Translations under genes and position numbers: made by a program
From: Candidatus Electronema sp.
GTDB lineage: Bacteria > Desulfobacterota > Desulfobulbia > Desulfobulbales > Desulfobulbaceae
Length of the DNA stretch: 64,000 nucleotides
Assembly (NCBI GenBank): GCA_026645415.1
Contig: JAPEVH010000034.1
Location: 1-64,000 of the forward strand
Reading direction: 5' to 3'
Shown: in pieces, positions 35,884-43,372 of the stretch
How the letters are laid out: each line of letters starts with the position of its first letter
How positions within the stretch are numbered: the stretch's first letter is position 1
Notes under the pieces: generated by a model
Told to the model about the DNA's origin: nothing
Database searches by the model: none
The model's input: the letters and a program-made list of their open reading frames with translations, nothing else

Positions 35884-35917
35884 CCTCCTGATCATTTTGA
35901 TCAGGAGGCTTTTTTTA
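35884..35917 (+). terminator. Rho-independent terminator of dsrMKJ
   Basis: A perfect stem CCTCCTGATCA/TGATCAGGAGG with a TTT loop is followed by CTTTTTTTATTTT. Confidence 0.93.
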
Positions 35918-36003
35918 TTTTGCGTTCTGTGGTAATCTATTATCCCTTTGCTTATCAATAAAAATGATCAAACTCATTCATCCAGCAAAAGTAAAGGTAT
36001 CCC

Positions 36004-36702
36004 ATGATCGACAACTTGATGCAGCCTAAACGCATTCTTGTTCTCTACTATTCTTTCAGTTCTCAGACTAAAAAACTTGTTCAGTCCCTGCTTGATGGTA
36101 TGGCTGAATATGAGGCAGAAGTAGTTTGCGAGCGCATTGTTCCGGCCATTCCGCAGCATTTTCCTATTGGCACTATTCCCAAGACGATCAAGAAAATGAT
36201 CGTTACTCTATTCCGGCAACGTGTTCCAATTGAACCGCTCCCTAGGCATTGCTTTGAGTCCTATGATCTCATCCTCTTGGCTGGGCCAACGTGGTCCTAC
36301 AATCCTAGCGGGCCAGTGCTCTCGCTCCTTGATCGGGACGGAAAACAACTTTTTGGCCAGCAGGCAGTGATTCCAGTCATATCCTGCCGGGGTTTTTGGC
36401 GGCTGCACTGGTGGGGTATAAAATCCTTACTTAAACGGCTGGGAGCACGAGTGCCAAACGGCATCATCTTTACTCATACCAGTAAAGAACCGTGGTGTAC
36501 CATTGGCGTATTCCTCAAACTAGCGGGCGAAACACCAGAGCGGTTGTCTTGGATGAAAGAGCATTACCCAAAATATGGCCATACACGGCAACAGCTTGAT
36601 GAAGCACGCCGTTTTGGGGAGATGATTGCCAGAGCAGTGACCCAGAACCAAGAGCTAGAACGGTTGGAGTTCAACACGCAACTGGCACTCTATGAGAAGT
36701 AA
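36004..36702 (+). CDS. Flavodoxin-like NAD(P)H-dependent oxidoreductase
   Basis: A 232-residue protein with a flavodoxin fold. The FMN phosphate loop is YYSFSSQTKKL near residue 16, and LLAGPTWSYNPSGPV matches the second FMN loop. A conserved SCRGFWRLHWWGIKSLLKRL segment follows. The partner and substrate are unknown, but a quinone or nitro-compound reductase is plausible. It is monocistronic, downstream of the dsrMKJ terminator. A Met codon at residue 6 could be an alternative start. Confidence 0.8.
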   Translation: MIDNLMQPKRILVLYYSFSSQTKKLVQSLLDGMAEYEAEVVCERIVPAIPQHFPIGTIPKTIKKMIVTLFRQRVPIEPLPRHCFESYDLILLAGPTWSYNPSGPVLSLLDRDGKQLFGQQAVIPVISCRGFWRLHWWGIKSLLKRLGARVPNGIIFTHTSKEPWCTIGVFLKLAGETPERLSWMKEHYPKYGHTRQQLDEARRFGEMIARAVTQNQELERLEFNTQLALYEK

Positions 36703-36863
36703 GCGAGCGAAGCTCCGTGAGGAGCATGATATACCCGTGCAAGAACTTTTGCTCCGTTGCTCCATGACAAGGCTTCCAAGATAAAATCAACTCATCTTGG
36801 TCAGTAAGGCGGCAATGCGCACCACCCGTCCTGTATCTAGATGTCCAGATTTACTAAATCAAG

Positions 36864-36893
36864 AAGCCCCTTTCGTTTTACCGAAAGAGGCTT
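36864..36893. terminator. Convergent terminator hairpin
   Basis: AAGCCCCTTTCG pairs with CGAAAGAGGCTT (one mismatch) around TTTTAC. It sits between the convergent flavodoxin and multicopper oxidase genes and probably serves both. Flanking T-runs are weak. A second small hairpin GCTCC-gtga-GGAGC is at 36712-36725. Confidence 0.65.
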
Positions 36894-36922
36894 GCTTGCC
36901 GATCTTTGTTGTTCAGCCGAGA

Positions 36923-39367
36923 TCAGCAGTCATGGCCTTTCCCGACAGAAATGACTGCCATCTCATGCGCCAACGCTTTGGTGGGGCACGGCTTAGGCAT
37001 TGTAGGCATCTTGTGGTGGTCGGTTGCTCCACTGCTGACGGAATCCATATTATGATGGTCAAGATCATCGCGGGTGACAACAAACTGCCGCATCATATCA
37101 TGATCCTCATGCTCCAGCAGATGGCAGTGGTAAACATACCTGCCAAGGTAGCCGTCGAACTTAGCCGCCACTTCCACCATCTCACCGGGATTGACCCGGA
37201 TGGTGTCTTTGAGGCCCTTCTCGTTTTCGTCAAGTTCGCTGTCATTCTCATTAATACGAACAGTATAGCCAGTTTTAAGATTACCAGTTAGACTTAATAT
37301 CAAATCTCCAATCTTTGGAAATTTGGAGATGATAACTTCACCTGTAGATGTAGATAAAGCATTTTTCAAATTGTCCCCGATATCATCTTCTCCCCAATCT
37401 ACAATGATTTTATCAATCAACAATTTGCCTTGATCCGTAGTGTATAGGATCGGAGCGTTAGGTGTGATCGAGTAAATACCCTTGCGTGTGACCCCTTGGA
37501 ACTGCACAAGGTGCATGTGCATTGGGTGAGTATCTGCTGTCAGGTTGATGAAACGCCATTTCTCAGTGCTTCCGTATTTCACCATGTAACTGACAGGGTC
37601 TTGAAAGCGTTCGGCAACTACAACATACGTATCACCATCAACCTTCACAGTCTTGGTTGTCGTCAGGATAGGGTCATCTTTTGAAAGTGTCTCAGGGTTT
37701 TCTAATTCCCACAGCACCAGCATAGGCCCCATAGAAGTTTTTTTCTCAACAATCGCCACGGTGCGTACTAGATCTTTGTCTTTTTTCCAGTCAGGCTTCT
37801 CAGTATTGAAAGAATTTCTCGGATCATTCCTTAGCTCATTGAAGCTGCTGATGAGATTCTGGAAATTATAAGGAGAAGCAGGTTTTGCACCAACCTTGAA
37901 CATCATAACCTGCGGATAGGGTGTTCGATCAGGACACTTATCAGGATCAGTGACATTGTCATGAGCAGGGTCATTATAATCAATATAATCATTCGTATTG
38001 AGTCGATTGATTGCATCAATATGATATTTTTTATTTGCAAAAGGAGCTTCAGCAGTATTGAGCAGGACAATGTTTTTTCCGCTAAAAAGAGAAAAGTTGA
38101 CTAAAATATCGGCCCGCTCCGCTGGAGACAGAATGAGTTCGTTGTTTAGCTGAACAGGTGCTTGCAGCAAACCTCCATCTGTTCCAATTTGCTGAATAAA
38201 GAATGGACAGGTTTCAATCCCCGGTGTATTTTCATTATTAATAAGCGTATATCCTGTCACCACGCCATTGTTATCACATTCAGCAAGGGCAAACTGTAAC
38301 CGATAGGTTCTGGAATTAGCACCATTCAGAATGCGCAACCTGTACCAGTCAGCATCAACTTTAGTGAACGGCCAAATCTTTCCATTAACCAGCGTCAATG
38401 GGCCAAAGAACTCAAGAGGGCCGTGTTCAGGAGAACTCGGATTGTTTCGATCATCTTTGGGAGGATGATCATAGCCTTCTACCTTGTGCAGGAGGCGAAC
38501 CTTTGAGTTATTGAAAATAAGAGAGGAGTTAAGTTTTTTGCCTTCTATCGTATCAACAAGAAGTTCACAAGGATTATTTTGCTGCAACGGATTAGTTGTG
38601 CCATCCTTGCTGACGGTAAGATTGCGGTCTTGAATAATGAGGGGGATTGTTCTTTCAGGGCTAGGCAAATTCAAGCCTTTTTCTTCCTCATCCGTGATAA
38701 TCCACGCACCAGCTATGCCTGCGAAAGCATGGAGGCGGGTTGTGTGCATGGCATGATCATGATACCAAAGCAGGGTTGCACGTTGGTTGTTTTCGTAGGT
38801 ACTCAAATGCTTCTGGCCAGGCACAGTAGTATGATGTCCGGGTGCTGGATGCTGACTTGGCATGAGCATTGTTTCAGGCCAGCCGTCAGAATGAGGAGCA
38901 ACCTTTCCACCGTGCAAGTGCGTTGAAAAACGTCCTTCACAATCATGTCCATGAGTTGTATCTACATATTCATGACCATGTTCACAGGTATATTTTTCAA
39001 CTCCAAGAACATTCTGTGGAATAGTGCCATTAGCTTCAGCTAAATCCGACCGAATCGCAGGACACGGAAGATGATCTGCTTGGCAAAGACCATTCTCCCA
39101 GCTAATATAGACAGTCTGGCCTTTGCTGACAATGATGGAAGGCCCTGGATATTGGCCATCACCATTTTCCTCATCGGTGTATCCCCAAATCGGCACAGTA
39201 ATGATATTTCCATTTATTCTATCTTGTTCGTCTTTATATATTTTCGCTATTCCCTTCCTGATATAGATGGACTGAATATGATTTTTATCTTTATTTCTTA
39301 AATCAAGTGCTTTTGGAGTTTTTAACTCCGTTACGAACGGTTTGATGACATCAGTAATCTTGGCCAT
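36923..39367 (-). CDS. Large multicopper oxidase, CotA-like
   Basis: An 814-residue blue copper oxidase. Copper-site motifs are HLHGG, LLWYHDHAMHTTR, HPMHMHLVQFQ and the C-terminal YHCHLLEHEDHDMM, which supplies type-1 and trinuclear ligands. LWYHDHAMHTTRLHAFAGIA resembles the CotA/bilirubin-oxidase branch. It is much longer than CotA (about 510), with extra sequence between the cupredoxin domains. The open frame extends 82 codons upstream, but ATG 39367 follows AAGGAG and starts MAKITDVIKPFV. No Sec or Tat signal is visible at that start, so cytoplasmic location or unconventional export is implied. It could reduce oxygen, but the substrate is unknown. Confidence 0.88.
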   Translation of the reverse strand: MAKITDVIKPFVTELKTPKALDLRNKDKNHIQSIYIRKGIAKIYKDEQDRINGNIITVPIWGYTDEENGDGQYPGPSIIVSKGQTVYISWENGLCQADHLPCPAIRSDLAEANGTIPQNVLGVEKYTCEHGHEYVDTTHGHDCEGRFSTHLHGGKVAPHSDGWPETMLMPSQHPAPGHHTTVPGQKHLSTYENNQRATLLWYHDHAMHTTRLHAFAGIAGAWIITDEEEKGLNLPSPERTIPLIIQDRNLTVSKDGTTNPLQQNNPCELLVDTIEGKKLNSSLIFNNSKVRLLHKVEGYDHPPKDDRNNPSSPEHGPLEFFGPLTLVNGKIWPFTKVDADWYRLRILNGANSRTYRLQFALAECDNNGVVTGYTLINNENTPGIETCPFFIQQIGTDGGLLQAPVQLNNELILSPAERADILVNFSLFSGKNIVLLNTAEAPFANKKYHIDAINRLNTNDYIDYNDPAHDNVTDPDKCPDRTPYPQVMMFKVGAKPASPYNFQNLISSFNELRNDPRNSFNTEKPDWKKDKDLVRTVAIVEKKTSMGPMLVLWELENPETLSKDDPILTTTKTVKVDGDTYVVVAERFQDPVSYMVKYGSTEKWRFINLTADTHPMHMHLVQFQGVTRKGIYSITPNAPILYTTDQGKLLIDKIIVDWGEDDIGDNLKNALSTSTGEVIISKFPKIGDLILSLTGNLKTGYTVRINENDSELDENEKGLKDTIRVNPGEMVEVAAKFDGYLGRYVYHCHLLEHEDHDMMRQFVVTRDDLDHHNMDSVSSGATDHHKMPTMPKPCPTKALAHEMAVISVGKGHDC

Positions 39368-40028
39368 GACCTTTCTCCTTCTTTTAGATAGTTGACAGAG
39401 TTCGGTAAACCAATCATCAGCCTGCTTGTCTTTCACAGCAGCAGATATTAGATGAAAGCTAATATAATTAAAGCGCAAAATTAAGTGGATGTAAAGGGCA
39501 GCAAAAAATGTATCTTGAAATGAAGCTGAGTTTGTAGGATGCTGGGCGTGGTCAAGGGGATTCTTGCCAACATGCGGAGCACAACTCTTTTTTGTCAAGA
39601 ACAGAGGCGGCAAACTGGAACCGTTCGAGAAAGTCTCAAACGTAGGATCGAGTTTTTCTCAAACACTCGTTCGGGGGGAAGGCAGATGGAGAGAAGGAAA
39701 AGGTACAGGGAATGCAGGCAAACTTGCTGCGTAACATCAGTTAGTGCGCCACTGCTATGGTTGTGTAAAAAATATCCATCTAGCTACAGCAGTACGGATA
39801 TAAAGTATCCATGCCTCTTCAAAACAAGAAACATTCCTATTTCTATTAAACATTTTTATGCTGCTATAATAATATATTGATACACAGGCAAAAAAACAGA
39901 ACAAACTGGCACGGTTCTAGCAATCAAATATTTTGATATAAAACTATCAAAGCATCAAATAATTAACTTGCAAATGAAATGGCATTTATTTAAATGCCAT
40001 TTATTTTTTTATTTTCTAGGAGAAGATT
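39368..40028. other. Long divergent intergenic region
   Basis: About 660 bp between the multicopper oxidase (minus) and the PilJ-like gene (plus). No convincing coding sequence is present. Its last 50 bp hold a perfect intrinsic terminator pointing toward the PilJ-like gene. Sequence between about 39770 and 39970 is strongly AT-rich and could contain promoters for a short leader RNA. Confidence 0.5.
39977..40010 (+). terminator. Leader terminator before PilJ-like gene
   Basis: A perfect 11-bp stem AAATGGCATTT/AAATGCCATTT with a 4-nt loop is followed by ATTTTTTTATTTT. The ribosome binding site and ATG (40029) come 18 bp later. No plus-strand gene lies upstream, so it ends either an attenuated leader or a small RNA. 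Confidence 0.8.
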
Positions 40029-40925
40029 ATGCTTCATCAATCAGTTCGTAAAAAAGTTTTTTATTTGCTCACCGCTGCCTTAACTATGTTTTGCTCAGAA
40101 GTGTCTGCTAATGCTTCTGCACAGGATGTTCATGAATTAGCAGATATCTGTATGTATTCGCAGCGTATTCTTAAAGACTATGCCTTGGTTGGCATGAGTG
40201 TAACGTATCATGATCCAAAAAAAGATTTAAAAGAAAATATCAACATCGTCGATAAATATTTTAAAGATATTGAAGGGCATAAGCTGAATGAAAAACTTTT
40301 GGCCGAGGTCCTCGAAGTAGAGAATTCTTGGAAGGCCATCAGACCCGCATTTGAGCAGGAGCCGGACAAGAAAAAAATGAGCGAGCTGCGCGAGAAAGTT
40401 GAAGCATATACAACTCGCTGTGATCAGGTAGCTGATGATCTTGCCAAAGACACTGGCATTAAGGGTGAGCAAGATGTGGTGTTAGTCTCTGAGCTAGGGC
40501 TAGAATCACAGCGGTTAGCTGCTTTGTATCTGATGAAAGCGTGGGGTGTAGCAGATACTAGCTATGAGAAAGAAGTAGCACAGACTGTGGATCAGACAGA
40601 GCATCTTTATCAAGAATTGATGGCAGCAGATGAAAAATTTGTCTCTAAAGATATCAAAGACAAGCTGAAAACCACAGAAAATGAATTTATTGCCTTTGGT
40701 GTAATGGCAAAAAGCACATCAGGTCGCTTTATGCCCAGCATGGCTGAGAAGAGTGCGAGCAAAATCTTTACTACGCTGCGAGAAATTCTGGCGATGGAAC
40801 AGAAGCTCGTCGAAGCAACTGTTTCAGGATATTTTACTCCAGTAGCAGACGAGAAAAAGAACAGAGGAATGATCCTCAAAGATATAATAACACTTATTCA
40901 GTACAGAGAGGAGGAGTCGGCATGA
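40029..40925 (+). CDS. Exported PilJ-type sensor-domain protein (1)
   Basis: A 298-residue protein with a signal peptide (VFYLLTAALTMFCSEVSANA) and two helical PilJ-N-like segments. The first contains MYSQRILKDYALVGM, the second LESQRLAALYLMKAWGV, both variants of the PilJ core QRMLSQRxxKxYxLxG. There is no transmembrane or signalling domain, so the sensor module exists as a free periplasmic protein. A good AGGAG box precedes the ATG. It overlaps the next gene by 4 bp (ATGA). It likely works with the chemosensory cluster downstream, which is inference. Confidence 0.78.
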   Translation: MLHQSVRKKVFYLLTAALTMFCSEVSANASAQDVHELADICMYSQRILKDYALVGMSVTYHDPKKDLKENINIVDKYFKDIEGHKLNEKLLAEVLEVENSWKAIRPAFEQEPDKKKMSELREKVEAYTTRCDQVADDLAKDTGIKGEQDVVLVSELGLESQRLAALYLMKAWGVADTSYEKEVAQTVDQTEHLYQELMAADEKFVSKDIKDKLKTTENEFIAFGVMAKSTSGRFMPSMAEKSASKIFTTLREILAMEQKLVEATVSGYFTPVADEKKNRGMILKDIITLIQYREEESA

Positions 40926-41716
40926 AACGAGTAATAGCTTTAAAGGGTGCTGCGGCAACCTTAATTTTTTACAGCCTTGCCACGGGCAATGCAGCAGCTA
41001 ATCTTGATCAGCATGATCTTGAAATGCTGAAAACTGCTAAAAACGTAGAAATCGTCAGCCAGAAAATTGCTAAGGCGTATTTCTACAAACACATGGACAT
41101 TCGGCGTGAGCTTGCAGATAAAGATCTAAAAGAGAGTCTGGATCAGCTCAAGAATGACCTGCTTACTCTTAAAAAGGGTATTACTGGTAAGGAAGAAACA
41201 AATGTCAGTAAATTCCTTACTTATACCGGTGATGAACTGGATCAAGCCTTAGCAAAACCGTACAGCAAAGAGTCTGGGGCACTGATGATCGACTTTAGCG
41301 AGTCATTGCTTGAAGGAGCAGACTTTCTCTCCACCAAGCATGGTAAGGGGAAGGATGGCGAAGTTGGTATGTTGACCCAAGTTGAAAATTTGCTTTTCCT
41401 GCTGGAGCGAGTCAACAAGTACTATATTGCCCATAAGGCTGGATTCAAAGACTACAACAATGTAGTTCAGCTAGAGAATGCTGTCGCTGATTTTGAAAAA
41501 GGGTTAGCTAAAATCAATAGCTATGGCCATTATCCTCTTCCTCTCCAAGATAGTGTTAAGAAGATTAACAAATTTTGGCCAGTAGCCAAGGAGTTTTATC
41601 TTGGTGTACAGCAAAATGCCTTACCTGTGATTGTTCTTGCGTCCACAGATAAGTTAGAGCAGGAAGTGAATGCCTTGGTCAAGTTCCATCATCAAGAGGC
41701 TGAAAGAGAGAACTAA
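40922..41716 (+). CDS. Exported PilJ-type sensor-domain protein (2)
   Basis: A 264-residue protein with a signal peptide (IALKGAAATLIFYSLATGNA, cleavage near AAA) and a helical PilJ-N-like body (KNVEIVSQKIAKAYFYKHMD, AGFKDYNNVV). It is translationally coupled to the preceding sensor-like gene and probably its partner. It contains no HAMP or MCP domain. A bidirectional terminator follows. Confidence 0.75.
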   Translation: MKRVIALKGAAATLIFYSLATGNAAANLDQHDLEMLKTAKNVEIVSQKIAKAYFYKHMDIRRELADKDLKESLDQLKNDLLTLKKGITGKEETNVSKFLTYTGDELDQALAKPYSKESGALMIDFSESLLEGADFLSTKHGKGKDGEVGMLTQVENLLFLLERVNKYYIAHKAGFKDYNNVVQLENAVADFEKGLAKINSYGHYPLPLQDSVKKINKFWPVAKEFYLGVQQNALPVIVLASTDKLEQEVNALVKFHHQEAEREN

Positions 41717-41741
41717 TTCTTTTCCTTTCTGTTGGAAAAAT

Positions 41742-41775
41742 AAAAGGCCGTAACCAACAAAGGTTACGGCCTTTT
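41742..41775. terminator. Bidirectional terminator
   Basis: AAAAGGCCGTAACC pairs with GGTTACGGCCTTTT (14 bp, loop AACAAA), with A- and T-runs on either side. It serves the PilJ-like pair (plus) and the two-CW gene (minus). Confidence 0.92.
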
Positions 41776-41812
41776 ATTATCGCTAGAGCTTAACACGAAG
41801 ATGAAACATGCG

Positions 41813-42139
41813 CTATTCGCTTTTTTTACTTTTCATCTCCTTAAGAATCATTAAGCCTACTTTAAATTTTGGTTCCTCTTCCTTTTTAACTGCTCTATAA
41901 AAATCGCACTGTTGGCAGTCAGCACAGAATTTATCTGTATATGAACCCTGTACGACTGCCCCTTTGCAAAGAGTACCTTGAATCACCCAGCAGCAGCGCC
42001 CGCCATTCTTACCTTGATGGATACCATCTGCTTTATGCTCTTCAGCAGCCGGACAAATACCAAACTCATGTGCTCGCTCTCCGCCTGGCTCTCGTCCACA
42101 CTTTTTTACTTCCCAGCAATTCTTTTTTTCTTCTGCCAT
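41813..42139 (-). CDS. Two-CW domain protein
   Basis: A 108-residue protein with the paired Cys-Trp motifs NCWEVKKCGREPGG and CCWVIQGTLCKG and a final CADCQQCDF. The cysteine arrangement suggests a metal or redox site. It shares the domain with the HTH protein at 8609-8980. AAAGGAGG precedes the ATG. It is encoded 27 bp downstream of the periplasmic binding protein and MCP genes on the same strand, so it may be a small redox adaptor of that signalling cluster, which is inference. Confidence 0.82.
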   Translation of the reverse strand: MAEEKKNCWEVKKCGREPGGERAHEFGICPAAEEHKADGIHQGKNGGRCCWVIQGTLCKGAVVQGSYTDKFCADCQQCDFYRAVKKEEEPKFKVGLMILKEMKSKKSE

Positions 42140-42166
42140 TCTCTCCTCCTTTAAGCCCCGACCGCT

Positions 42167-43354
42167 CTACTTTTCCTTTTTGGGCAGCTTGTCAATGTAA
42201 ACGAACTTAATGTCGTTGCCTGATTTTTCTATCTTGGTCAAATAGACCTCATCCAAGCCGCGATGATCATCTGGGCTAAAGGAAACCTTTACGCCGCCTG
42301 CATCATAGTTTGACATGGACTCAAATGATTTTTTCAGGGCATCTGAAGTCAGATCTCCCTGCACTGATTGAAGAGCGTGGTGTATAATACTGGCAGCAAT
42401 ATAGCCTTCTAAGCTAACAAAGTCGTATTTACTACTGTCACCAATGTCTTCATGATACTGTTTAACAATGGCTAATTCATCACTCCAAGGGTTAGGCACG
42501 ACCTGGCTAATATAGACATTGCTGTTATCTTTCAAACGGGCAGCCAAAGCTGTTGAGCCAACAAAGGAAAGATTAACCATTGGCACGTTAAAGCCCATCT
42601 TATGCCACTGATTGATAGCCAAAGCGCAAGGTCTATGTGTGCCAATCAAAATGACGGCTTCAGCACCATTACCCCGTACCTGCCGTACCGCACTGCCTAC
42701 AGAAACGGTATTGCGTTTATAATTCGGTACACTGTTCCAAAAGTTATCCCATTCTTCTGGAGAACTACCTTCAGCAGGTATAGGCAATGCTTGAGGGGCG
42801 ATTTCAATACCTTTTATTTTTTCCAGAGCCTTGACTGCGGCAGAAACCCCAGCAAGCCCGAAGGAGTCTCGTTGGACAAAAAGACTGACCTTTTTTACGC
42901 CTAAGTCTTCATGGAGGTGCCTTATCATGTTTTCTACTTCTGCATCATAGCTGGCACGTAAAGCAAAAGAATAGGGGTTCTTTGCTGCATCACTGAGAAA
43001 ACCTGCTCCTGTTAAGGCTCCAAAGAAGACGGTTTTCTGTTCATTGGCCAAAGGAGATGCGATGACAGAAGTAGGGGTGCCAACATAGCCAAACAAGGCT
43101 TGGACACCATCATGGAGAAAGGCTTCTGTATTGACCCGACAACGGTCTGGTTCATAACCGTCGTCTTTAGTCATAAGAGTGACATCCGTTGCATGATGAT
43201 CAAAGTAGGTTTTAGCTCCTTGGCGCATTTCTGTGCCAAGAAAGGCTGTTGGGCCTGTGAGAGCACAGGACTGTCCTAATTTGACTGCCGCAAAACTTGT
43301 CTCTGGCAGGATCAAAAAACAGGTCAAAAAGATTACCCACTGCGTCTGTTTCAT
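42167..43354 (-). CDS. Type-1 periplasmic binding protein
   Basis: A 395-residue exported protein (signal MKQTQWVIFLTCFLILPETS, cleaved at about FA-AV). The branched-chain-amino-acid/urea binding fold is shown by KLGQSCALTGPTAFLG, FGYVGTPTSVIASPLANEQ and DSFGLAGVSAAVKALEK. No permease or ATPase genes are present. It is 18 bp downstream of the MCP gene, so it may present a ligand to that chemoreceptor rather than act in transport. AAGGAA precedes the ATG. Confidence 0.87.
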   Translation of the reverse strand: MKQTQWVIFLTCFLILPETSFAAVKLGQSCALTGPTAFLGTEMRQGAKTYFDHHATDVTLMTKDDGYEPDRCRVNTEAFLHDGVQALFGYVGTPTSVIASPLANEQKTVFFGALTGAGFLSDAAKNPYSFALRASYDAEVENMIRHLHEDLGVKKVSLFVQRDSFGLAGVSAAVKALEKIKGIEIAPQALPIPAEGSSPEEWDNFWNSVPNYKRNTVSVGSAVRQVRGNGAEAVILIGTHRPCALAINQWHKMGFNVPMVNLSFVGSTALAARLKDNSNVYISQVVPNPWSDELAIVKQYHEDIGDSSKYDFVSLEGYIAASIIHHALQSVQGDLTSDALKKSFESMSNYDAGGVKVSFSPDDHRGLDEVYLTKIEKSGNDIKFVYIDKLPKKEK

Positions 43355-43372
43355 GGCTTATTCCTTTTTCAG

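Noticed and set aside
39539-39880. 113-codon open frame upstream of the multicopper oxidase
   Set aside because: Overlaps the oxidase upstream region antisense, has no ribosome binding site and no recognisable features.
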